Origin: Candidatus Altimarinota bacterium
GTDB taxonomy: Bacteria; Patescibacteriota; Gracilibacteria; BD1-5; UBA6164
DNA: 5,577 bases
Assembly (NCBI GenBank): GCA_027062145.1
Contig: JAMOTX010000072.1
Span: 1-5,577 of the forward strand
Reading direction: 5' to 3'
Both the position numbers and the translations under genes were made by a program. Of this stretch, positions 1-5,577 are shown piece after piece; position 1 is the stretch's first letter; each line of letters starts with the position of its first letter. Under the pieces are notes generated by a model, which saw only the letters and a list, made by a program, of their open reading frames with translations, made no database searches and was not told where the DNA came from.

Positions 1-666
1 AAATATAATTCAACTTCAAATATTGTAAATATAAAAGATGATTATAAAAAAATTGATATTGATACTTATTCTTTAGCTAAAACTAAAAGAACACATAGAA
101 ATAATATGAATAATATTTATAAATGTTGATTATTAACAACCCAAAAAAAATCACTTTTATTAATAAAAAATGACTTAATTAAAAAAAGTCCTACTATTTG
201 AAAAAAAATTGAATGAAAAATAGCTTCAAATATTGCAAAAATTGATGCACTTGTAAATAGCTTATGATGCACTAAATCAAAAAGTAAAAATACAGTTGTT
301 AAATTAACATTATTAAAACAAGCTACATATCAAACATGTAAATATGTAAGTTATCTAGAATATTTAAAAGATTATAATAGAGATTTAAAAAATCAATTTG
401 ATCCTAAAAAAACTAGATTTACTCCAACAGAAATCGCAAATAAACAAACTGAAGAAATTAATAAAATAGATAAAGAAATAGATCATACATATAAAATCTT
501 CCCTCTTGTATTTCATGCCTATACAGAATATGAAAATAATATAACAGCTCATTTTTTATTACAATTACTAAGAGATGATTATATAACATTTAGAGAAAAA
601 TTACATAAATCATTAAATCCTATTAATCAAGTAGTTTATAAAATAGTAAATGCTATGAAAAAATAA
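1..666 (+). CDS. Hypothetical protein, C-terminal 221 residues (5' end outside window)
   Basis: The frame is open from base 1 to a TAA stop and contains four in-frame TGA codons, read as glycine (residues 43, 67, 72 and 89 of the visible part). I do not assign a function. The visible part is rich in Lys, Asn, Ile and Leu and looks mostly alpha-helical. A Lys/Leu/Ile-rich stretch lies at about 38-85, a Tyr-rich helix at 110-131 (motif SYLEYLKDYN), and a charged helix at 143-165. The end is conserved-looking, with FPLVFHAYTEYENN near 168-180 and NPINQVVYKI near 206-215. Three cysteines (42, 90, 113) are present. There is no transmembrane segment in this part, so any signal peptide or anchor would be upstream. 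The style resembles uncharacterised proteins of candidate-phylum bacteria, but that is a recollection and not a search result. The stop lies in the A tract of the downstream terminator and faces the convergent LysM-CHAP gene. Confidence 0.8.
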
Positions 667-697
667 AAAAAGAGATTCTTAACGAATCTCTTTTTTT
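665..697. terminator. Bidirectional intrinsic terminator between convergent genes
   Basis: A perfect 14-bp inverted repeat (665-678 with 684-697) has a five-base loop TTAAC. The core GAGATTC/GAATCTC is flanked by seven A on the left and seven T on the right, so a U tract follows the hairpin on either strand. It serves the plus-strand gene ending at 666 and the minus-strand gene ending at 696. Both TAA stop codons overlap its arms. Confidence 0.9.
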
Positions 698-1796
698 AAT
701 CTAAATATATATATCAATCAATAGTTCTATCTCAAATTTTAATTTTACGAGTAGTAACTTCATATAATTTTCTATAATTCATATCTTTAACAATAATATG
801 AGTAGCTGTTATATCAACAACAATTCATACATGTCCATATCTACGATTATATCATCTACCTGTAAATTGAACGATTGAACCAATTTTAGGAGTTTGTTTA
901 ACTGTATGTCATTTAGCTTTTGCATTTGCTATCCATCTATTAGCATTTCATCTCCAATCGACAGCAGCATAAGAAGCAACATACCAAGTACAATTTCAAG
1001 CAACTCATGAATATGGCCTTCTCCGAACCATTTTATATTTTCAACTTGTATTTACATATTGACTACCACCAGATTTTTTATAATAATTTGTAGTAGGTTT
1101 TCTGTAAACTGGTTTTTTAATTTTTTTAATTGCTCATGGAATAGTTAATACATCTCAAACTATTAATGAGCTTCATTTATCTATATTATTTTGTTCTCTT
1201 ATTTTTTCTTCAGCTGTATCATATTTTTTTGCAATACTAGATATTGTATCACCTTTAACTACTTGATGAATCAATCATGAAACAGGTGGAATTTTTATAA
1301 TTTCTCAAGGATGTAATGTATGTCTTTTTGAAAAATCATTTGCCCATAGTATTGAGTTTGTAGAAACTCTAAATCTATATGCAATTACTGAAAATGAATC
1401 TCCTGGTTTAACTTCGTAATCAACTATTTCATTAGTTCATTCTAAATCCCTTTCATCATCCAATATAGTATTAACTGAAATAAATGAATCAGTAGATTCT
1501 AAAATAGGAGTATTTATATTATCAAATTCATCATCTCATCAATAATAAGATTCAATAATTGAATCTTCATCAATATCTCCTCTATAAAAATCATACCTAG
1601 ATGTATTATACATAAATGATGCCAAAGTAGGATATACTGGGATAACTAAAAGAATAAAAAATATAACTATATTATAATCAAAGCTAGTATTTAAACTATT
1701 TTTTTTATCTCACACTCAAATATTCTCTTTAACAATTCTCAGATGTCTATTTAAACGAGCCTTAACATTAACTCTCGTTTTTTCTTTTCTTGCCAA
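696..1796 (-). CDS. Membrane-anchored LysM-LysM-CHAP peptidoglycan hydrolase
   Basis: This is a 366-residue protein with 19 TGA codons read as Gly. A basic N-terminus (residues 1-40) is followed by one hydrophobic segment at about 41-62 (IVIFFILLVIPV), a signal anchor or uncleaved signal, then an acidic linker. LysM 1 spans about 125-171 (VKPGDSFSVIAYRF, HPGEIIKIP). LysM 2 spans about 177-221 (VVKGDTISSIAKKY, GDVLTIPG). A basic linker leads to a CHAP domain at about 255-366 with GNCTWYVA (Cys269), GHVGIVVD (His322) and DMNY (Asn340), the expected Cys-His-Asn catalytic set. In this family LysM binds GlcNAc polymers and CHAP acts as an amidase or endopeptidase, so the protein probably works outside the membrane in wall remodelling; cutting a host wall is a possible alternative. 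TTG at 1796 is my chosen start: the upstream in-frame stop is only four codons away, no ATG lies between, and the first internal ATG falls at residue 62, after the anchor. No clear Shine-Dalgarno sequence precedes it. Confidence 0.93.
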
Positions 1797-1825
1797 AATT
1801 ATTATTTAAAAAAATAAATATTAAA

Positions 1826-1869
1826 AAAATCTTATCTCTAGGGTTATTATACTCTAGAAACAAGATTTT
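1826..1869 (-). terminator. Intrinsic terminator of rplU
   Basis: A 16-base arm at 1826-1841 pairs with 1854-1869 (AAAATCTT with AAGATTTT outside, CTAG with CTAG inside). Two positions that mismatch on the plus strand become G-U wobbles in minus-strand RNA, so the hairpin works best for minus transcription. A U-rich run follows on that strand. It sits 11 bases beyond the rplU stop codon. Confidence 0.75.
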
Positions 1870-1872
1870 CAA
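1846..1872 (-). promoter_or_regulatory. Putative promoter of the LysM-CHAP gene, nested in the rplU terminator
   Basis: On the minus strand a perfect TATAAT (1846-1851) lies in the loop of the terminator hairpin. TTGAAA (1867-1872) lies 15 bases upstream of it; TTTTGA at 1869-1874 would give a 17-base spacer. Transcription would begin near 1838, leaving a leader of about 40 bases before the TTG start at 1796. This is an inference from motif match and position; such motifs are also common by chance in AT-rich DNA. Confidence 0.45.
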
Positions 1873-1879
1873 AATTTAA

Positions 1880-2191
1880 TTATGCAACAGATAATACTTC
1901 TAATTTAGTTAAATGAGCTCTAAACCCTTTATTTCTAGTATATCTTTTTTTAGATTTTTTCTTAAAAACTCTAACTTTTTCACCTTTGAATTGTTCTAAA
2001 ACTTTAAATTCAACTTTAGAACCTTTAACAGTAGGTACTCAAACTTTAGTTTCTTTACCTTCATCATCAGTTACTAATAATGCTTCAACTGAAAATTTAT
2101 CTCCAGCTTCTCTTTGTAATTTTTTAACATCAATAGTTTCTCCTTTTCTAACAATGAATTGATTTCATCCTAATTCGATTACAGCTAACAT
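1880..2191 (-). CDS. rplU: 50S ribosomal protein L21
   Basis: This 103-residue protein matches the usual bL21 length and pattern: N-terminal MLAVIELGGNQF (family form MYAVIETGGKQY), the central V-GVPTVKGSKV segment, KVRVFKKKSKKRYTRNKGFR, and a final H-TKL. bL21 binds 23S rRNA in the large subunit and helps assembly. The ATG at 2191 places the canonical start exactly. Only two of nine glycines are TGA (residues 9 and 51); the other seven are GGN, a bias unlike the neighbouring genes. The upstream sequence shows no strong Shine-Dalgarno motif, only an A-rich AAAAAG. The usual partner rpmA (L27) does not follow; a terminator comes directly after. The gene lies downstream of tRNA-Gln on the same strand, with a structured leader between them. 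Confidence 0.96.
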
Positions 2192-2226
2192 AGCTTTTTA
2201 TAGTTAATTAATAAATTTTATAAATC

Positions 2227-2287
2227 ATAAGTTAATCTTCTAGTATCAGATTCTATCCCTACAATAGAATTCTAACTTCTAACTTAT
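2227..2287 (-). promoter_or_regulatory. Structured 5' leader of rplU
   Basis: An outer stem ATAAGTTA/TAACTTAT (2227-2234 with 2280-2287) encloses an inner hairpin ATTCTAT/ATAGAAT (2250-2256 with 2264-2270) with a seven-base loop. The inner stem can extend by TTAG/CTGA past one bulged base. On the minus strand the fold begins about 96 bases before the L21 start. No U tract follows on that strand, so it does not look like a terminator. It may be an L21-type autoregulatory leader or a processing structure; I cannot match it to a known consensus. Confidence 0.4.
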
Positions 2288-2292
2288 AATAC

Positions 2293-2319
2293 ATTTAACG
2301 ATCTGCAAAAATGTTAAAT
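2293..2319. repeat. Small inverted repeat between tRNA-Gln and rplU
   Basis: ATTTAAC (2293-2299) and GTTAAAT (2313-2319) form a 7-bp perfect inverted repeat with a 13-base spacer. It starts just beyond the tRNA 3' end and could be a weak hairpin in the tRNA trailer or part of the rplU promoter region. Its AT-rich content makes chance occurrence possible. Confidence 0.3.
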
Positions 2320-2325
2320 ATAATA

Positions 2326-2400
2326 TGGTTGGAATGGTAGGATTCGAACCTACGCATAACGGAGTCAAAGTCCGTTGCCTTACCGCTTGGCGACATTCCA
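2326..2400 (-). tRNA. tRNA-Gln (anticodon UUG)
   Basis: The minus strand folds into a complete cloverleaf. The acceptor stem is TGGAATG/CATTCCA, and the D arm is GCC/GGC with AAGCGGTAA in the loop. The anticodon stem ACGGA/TCCGT holds loop CTTTGAC, whose centre TTG reads CAA and CAG glutamine codons. The T arm is GTAGG-TTCGAAT-CCTAC. The discriminator base is A (2329) and the 3' CCA is encoded (2326-2328), giving 75 nucleotides. It is the first gene of the minus-strand group and has a promoter-like sequence directly upstream. rplU follows 134 bases downstream with no obvious terminator between, so read-through into rplU is possible. Confidence 0.97.
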
Positions 2401-2429
2401 ATATGTATTTTTACTTCTTAAGCTCGAGT

Positions 2430-2456
2430 ATTATATATAAACAAAAAAAAAGTCAA
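2430..2456 (-). promoter_or_regulatory. Putative promoter of tRNA-Gln
   Basis: On the minus strand TTGACT (2451-2456) is followed after 15 bases, mostly a T tract, by TATAAT (2430-2435). This places the start of transcription near 2423, about 20 bases before the tRNA. Both boxes are close to the sigma-70 consensus. The 15-base spacing is short but matches the LysM-CHAP candidate promoter. Confidence 0.6.
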
Positions 2457-2477
2457 AATTAATTTTACTTTTTTTTT
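2443..2477. repeat. A/T-tract palindrome between divergent transcription units
   Basis: Nine A plus GT (2443-2453) mirror AC plus nine T (2467-2477), around the self-complementary centre AAAATTAATTTT (2455-2466). Only one extra C at 2454 breaks the symmetry. The site lies between the minus-strand tRNA and the plus-strand membrane-protein gene, so no gene ends here and a terminator role is unlikely. It overlaps both candidate -35 regions and could bend DNA or bind a dimeric regulator. Confidence 0.55.
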
Positions 2478-2489
2478 TCTTTCTATATT
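2464..2489 (+). promoter_or_regulatory. Weak candidate promoter for the four-helix membrane protein
   Basis: TTTACT (2464-2469) and TATATT (2484-2489) are separated by 14 bases of T-rich DNA. They lie about 35 bases before the ATG at 2525 and form the mirror arm of the divergent tRNA promoter. Spacing is below the usual range, so confidence is low. The remaining 2490-2524 is AT-rich with no other recognisable signal. Confidence 0.3.
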
Positions 2490-2524
2490 ATTTAAAAGAG
2501 CTTAATTTTTAAAATAAAAAAACT

Positions 2525-2977
2525 ATGATGTGATTTATTAGCTTTATGCAAAAAAGACCTTCTGATATAACTATTAGAACTGGTAGAGTATTATTCGGAT
2601 TAATTCTCATATGAGCATTTTATTATAATTTAGTATTTCAATGAGATGCAATTGAAAATGTATTATTTTGACAAACATTATCTACTGAAAATATTCTTAC
2701 GTTTAAATACATATTAGTTTGATTATGAATCATCCCATTAATAATGTGAGCGATTAAAATGTGTTTCTTAAAAAAGAAATATATGAGATTTATACAAATA
2801 GCTTTTTGAATTTTCTTATTCTATATTTCATCAATAATAGTTGAATGACCTGAATTAGATTTAGATTCACTAATTGTATTTATGTGATTTTTACCACTTG
2901 TAGCATGAATTACAGGTAAATGTATTCCTTCGTATTGTATGAAATTTGCAGAAAAAATTACTAAAATAAGAGTATAA
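2525..2977 (+). CDS. Small four-helix membrane protein (possibly DUF2892/YgaP-like)
   Basis: This 150-residue protein has 11 TGA and three GGN glycine codons. Four hydrophobic segments are visible at about 22-38 (VLFGLILIGAFYYNLVF), 60-82 (YILVGLGIIPLIMGAI), 88-106 (FIQIAFGIFLFYISSIIV) and 115-131 (SLIVFMGFLPLVAGITG). The first segment is preceded by a basic stretch (QKRPSDITIRTGR). The last segment runs into GKCIPSYC, with Cys133 and Cys138. That ending recalls the TG-CP-Y motif of DUF2892 membrane domains, but the resemblance is partial and I do not assign a function. Two adjacent ATG codons (2525 and 2528) are both possible starts; no clear Shine-Dalgarno sequence separates them. The gene is probably transcribed alone, since its own terminator follows at once. 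Confidence 0.85.
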
Positions 2978-2984
2978 AATTACT

Positions 2985-3017
2985 AAAGAGAGTTTTTAAC
3001 ATAAACTCTCTTTTTTT
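2985..3017 (+). terminator. Intrinsic terminator after the membrane-protein gene
   Basis: An 11-bp perfect stem AAAGAGAGTTT/AAACTCTCTTT (2985-2995 with 3003-3013) has a seven-base loop and runs into seven T (3011-3017). It lies eight bases after the upstream TAA and separates that gene from glmS. Confidence 0.9.
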
Positions 3018-3018
3018 A

Positions 3019-3046
3019 TTGCATTAATTATTAAAAAAATTATCAT
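3019..3046 (+). promoter_or_regulatory. Weak candidate promoter of glmS
   Basis: TTGCAT (3019-3024) and TATCAT (3041-3046) are separated by 16 bases, and other -10-like words (TATATT 3046-3051, TATTAT 3048-3053) overlap. The preceding terminator implies that glmS needs its own promoter in this 62-base gap, but base composition makes the exact boxes uncertain. Confidence 0.3.
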
Positions 3047-3079
3047 ATATTATACAAATAATTATTAACTTTTAAGCAT

Positions 3080-4903
3080 ATGTGTTGAATTTTTGCATAT
3101 AATTGAAATGAAGATTCAATTTGATACTTAGTAGAATGACTAAGAAATTTAGAGTATAGATGATATGATAGTGCTTGAATTTTATGAGTTAATAAATCAT
3201 GAGACTTTTTTATTGAAAAATCAGTTTGAAAAGTTTCTAATCTTGCTTCTAAAATTGAGAAAAATACAAATAAACTTAATAATTATACAAGCTGAATTGC
3301 TCATACTAGATGGGCAACTCATGGTAAAGTTACTGAGTTAAATACACATCCCCATATTTCAAATAATAAAAGATTTTTTGTAGTTCACAATTGAATAATA
3401 GAAAATTATATTAGCTTAAAAGAAAAATTATCTAAAAAATATACTTTTTATTCTGAAACTGATACTGAAGTTGTTGCAAAACTAATAGAAGATCTTTTTG
3501 ATGGAAATATTGTTACTACCCTAGAAAAAGTTACAAAACAATTAGTTTGAGCATATGCTATTGCAGTGATAGATAAAGAAAATCCTAATGTATTAGTTTG
3601 AGCAAAACTTTGAAGTCCAATGGTGGTTTGAGTTTGAAAAAATTGAATTTTTCTTTCAAGTGATTTAAATGCTTTAAATAAAATAGCAACTGAATTTACA
3701 ACTCTAGAAGACAATGAAACTATTGTAATTGAAAATTGAAAATATTCTGTTTTTTCAATGTGAGAAGAAGTGAGTAAAACTCATGAAAAAATTGATGAAA
3801 ATACTGAAATAGCTGATAAATGAAAATTTAATTCATTTACTGAAAAAGAAATAAATGAAATACCTTCTGTTTTAAGAAATGCATTAAAATGAAGAATAAA
3901 TTTTGATACTAAGACAATTCATAATGAAACTTTAGATGAATTATCTAAAAATAAAATAAATAATATCGAAATAATAGCTTCATGATCAAGTTATTTTGCA
4001 TGAGTTGTTTGAAAAAGTTGGTTTGAAGAATTAGCATGAATAAAAACCGAAGTCAGAGTATCAAGTGAATTTTTATATGAAAAATTTATACCTAATAAAG
4101 AAACTCTTTATATATTTATGTCTCAATCAGGTGAAACTGCTGATGTAAGAGAGTGTGTAAAAATGGTTCAACAAAAATGATGTAGAACTTTTTGAATAGT
4201 TAATGTTGTTTGAAGTACTATTGCTAGAATGTGTGATTCATGACTTTATACTAAATCATGAATAGAAATATGAGTAGCCTCTACAAAAAATATTATTGGT
4301 CAATTAGCAGTACTATTACTTATATCTCTTCATATGTGACTTAAAAGAGATTTGCAAGTTCAAGATTCTAAAAATATTATTGAAAAATTAGCTGAATTAG
4401 ATAAAAAACTTGAATGATTATTAGAACAACATAATCATATTAAAACTTTAGCTTGAAAATATTCAAAGTATTCAAATTTTTTCTATTTATGAAGAAATTT
4501 AGTTTATTGAACAGCATGTGAATGTAGTCTAAAATTAAAAGAATTAAGTTATGTTCATGCTGAAGCATATTCTACTTGAGAACTTAAACATTGACCATTA
4601 GCATTAGTTTGACCTAATTTCCCATGTATCGTTATAAATCCTAAAAGTATAATGAGAGAAAAAACTATTTCTAATGTAAAAGAAATTCAAGCAAGGAATG
4701 GTACTATATTATGAATAATTACAGCTTGAGACACAGTTAAAGATATATATGATGATATAATAGAAATGCCTAAATCTCACCCTATATTAACACCTTTTCT
4801 ACCATTAATACCATTATGGATTTTTGCAGTTGAAATAGCAAAAAATTTAAATAGAGATATTGATAAACCTCAAAATTTAGCCAAAAGTGTTACTGTAGAA
4901 TAA
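3080..4903 (+). CDS. glmS: Glutamine-fructose-6-phosphate aminotransferase (isomerizing)
   Basis: GlmS converts fructose-6-phosphate and glutamine to glucosamine-6-phosphate and glutamate, the first step towards UDP-GlcNAc for peptidoglycan. The protein has 607 residues, the normal length. The glutaminase domain spans about 2-215: nucleophile Cys2 in MCGIF, HTRWATHG at 75-82, HNGIIENY at 103-110, SETDTEVV at 125-132 and GAYAIAVID at 157-165. Two SIS domains follow, at about 285-425 (IASGSSYFAG, MSQSGETAD, EIGVASTKN) and 455-595. Catalytic residues corresponding to E. coli Lys485, Glu488 and His504 are kept (KLKELSYVHAEAY, ELKHGPLAL), as is the C-terminal loop Lys602 in NLAKSVTVE. Small departures are GSSY for the usual GTSY and ECSLKLKE for EGALKLKE. 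About 41 of 46 glycines are TGA, including invariant ones; conserved Trp78 is TGG. ATG at 3080 must be the start because Cys2 must become N-terminal. The gene appears monocistronic, with terminators on both sides. Confidence 0.98.
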
Positions 4904-4938
4904 AAAAAAGAAAGAATTTTAAAATTCTTTCTTTTTTT
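4902..4938. terminator. Bidirectional intrinsic terminator between glmS and the YuiD-family gene
   Basis: GAAAGAATTTT/AAAATTCTTTC (4910-4920 with 4921-4931) is a perfect palindrome, so the loop is formed by opening the central TTTTAAAA. It is flanked by A (4902-4909) and T (4932-4938) tracts. It can terminate both convergent genes, and both TAA stops lie at its edges. Confidence 0.9.
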
Positions 4939-5353
4939 ATATGAAAAATAATATTAAAGCAACAACTATTCATAACAAACTTCAAGCAAATGCTTCACTT
5001 GGCAAATGTCATAATGATTCTTTAAATTTCTTTTCTCATAAACTTTCATTAATAGCAATAGCATGTTGTCATGCTTCAAATCTTACATTTATAGCATCAT
5101 AAATTATGATAACTGTAAAGGCCATAGATATAGCAAATAAATCTGAACTAATTCAGAATTTTATAGCGACAGCAGTAGCTAAAGATACAACAACTGCAGA
5201 ATGAACTGATGGCATTCATCAACTTCATAATGCTCAAGCTATATCTAATTTTCAAGTTTTAAGTTTAATTGAAATTCATTTTAAGAAAACTGTTACAACA
5301 AATGCTACAGCAGGTACTAAAATAAGATTTTGATAATATATATTTAAATCCAT
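4937..5353 (-). CDS. Divergent PAP2 family membrane protein (YuiD/DUF212)
   Basis: This 138-residue protein has the full DUF212 pattern: GALGSGGMPSVHSA at 40-53, LATAVAIKFGISSDLFAISMAFTVIIIYDA at about 58-87, VRFEAGQHA at 90-98, and LGHLPSEAFAGSLLGI at 114-129. Hydrophobic segments at about 9-24, 50-65, 71-86 and 122-138 indicate a membrane protein. The family is distantly related to PAP2 phosphatases, and its substrate is not established. The usual YDA-GVR reads YDAINVR here, with Asn in place of Gly. All 12 glycines are TGA. ATG at 5353 is the natural start; no clear Shine-Dalgarno motif precedes it. The greA-like gene ends only 20 bases upstream on the same strand, so the two probably form an operon. 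Confidence 0.93.
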
Positions 5354-5373
5354 AATATATTTTTAAGAAATAA

Positions 5374-5577
5374 CTATTTAATATTAATTATTTTATATTC
5401 AAATATTCCTGATTTTGCTTTTACTTTTACTTTTTCTCATTTTTTCTTTCAAAGCATTGCTTTTCATACAGCTGATTCATTTGAGATAGTTGGAGTTTCC
5501 GCTAAAATATCAGCTTCAGTTGAACCTACAATTTTAATAATTTCTTTTTCGCCTCATTCTACATTTTCAATTTCTAT
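5374..5577 (-). CDS. greA: Transcription elongation factor GreA/GreB, C-terminal 67 residues
   Basis: The visible part is the C-terminal FKBP-like domain of the Gre family. KIVGSTEADIL corresponds to the family VLGSAEADP segment, ISNESAVGKAMLGKKKGEKVKV to the IS--SPLGKALLGKKVGDEVEV segment, and FEYKIINIK to the final strand. Gre factors enter the RNA polymerase secondary channel and stimulate cleavage of backtracked RNA. The coiled-coil N-terminal half, which would show the catalytic acidic tip, is outside the window, so GreA rather than GreB is only the more likely call. Four glycines are TGA and three are GGN. It ends with TAG, the only non-TAA stop here, 20 bases before the YuiD-family gene. 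Confidence 0.88.

Noticed and set aside
2227..2287. Hairpin between tRNA-Gln and rplU as a tRNA terminator
   Set aside because: No U tract follows the stem on the minus strand, so a leader or processing structure is more likely.
3018..3079. A glmS ribozyme upstream of glmS
   Set aside because: Only about 62 AT-rich bases separate the preceding terminator from the start codon, too little for the ribozyme, and its GC-rich pseudoknotted core is absent.
3448..3714. An 88-codon open frame on the minus strand
   Set aside because: It lies wholly antisense to the glutaminase-to-isomerase part of glmS, shows no family motif, and is long only because the standard code was applied. It is a shadow of glmS.
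3080..4903. glmS as a pseudogene with many in-frame stops
   Set aside because: All the apparent stops are TGA at glycine positions; with UGA = Gly the frame is complete, full length and catalytically intact.
1..5577. Mycoplasma/Spiroplasma code (UGA = Trp) or selenocysteine insertion
   Set aside because: UGA falls on conserved glycines and the conserved tryptophans are TGG. The number of UGA codons is far too high for selenocysteine.
1..5577. Mobile element, CRISPR array or defence locus
   Set aside because: I saw no transposase, integrase, terminal inverted repeats, regularly spaced repeats or nuclease genes; all recognised genes are core functions.

Overview
This AT-rich window (clearly below 30% G+C by eye) comes from a bacterium that reads UGA as glycine (translation table 25). 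That code is known from the candidate phyla Absconditabacteria (SR1) and Gracilibacteria (BD1-5), so the organism is most likely a small-genome, host-associated member of one of them; I cannot decide which. Read with the standard code, every gene here looks shattered by stops. Read with UGA = Gly, seven clean reading frames appear, and UGA falls on invariant glycines of well-known families (MCGIF of GlmS, GHVG of the CHAP domain, GSGGMPS of the YuiD family). Conserved tryptophans are TGG, which excludes the mycoplasma code. I count about 93 TGA against 26 GGN glycine codons.

Layout, left to right. (1) 1-666, plus strand: the C-terminal 221 residues of an unrecognised protein. (2) A shared bidirectional terminator, then on the minus strand a membrane-anchored cell-wall hydrolase with two LysM domains and a CHAP domain (696-1796). 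(3) Ribosomal protein L21 (rplU, 1880-2191, minus), with its own terminator and a structured 5' leader. (4) tRNA-Gln(UUG) with encoded CCA (2326-2400, minus), probably upstream of and possibly co-transcribed with rplU. (5) An A/T-tract palindromic divergent promoter region (2401-2524). (6) A four-helix membrane protein (2525-2977, plus) with its own terminator. (7) glmS (3080-4903, plus), complete with all catalytic residues. (8) A second shared bidirectional terminator, then on the minus strand a YuiD/DUF212 membrane protein (4937-5353) preceded by the 3' end of a GreA-type transcription elongation factor gene (5374-5577).

Functionally this is mostly core cellular equipment: translation (L21, tRNA-Gln), transcription (GreA), and the cell envelope (GlmS makes glucosamine-6-phosphate for UDP-GlcNAc, and the LysM-CHAP protein binds and cuts peptidoglycan). 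No mobile element, CRISPR array or defence system is visible. The most unusual aspects are the recoding itself, the gene-to-gene difference in UGA use (L21 mostly avoids it, YuiD uses nothing else), and the very compact signals: terminators whose A and T tracts contain the stop codons of both convergent genes, and a consensus -10 box in the loop of a terminator hairpin.
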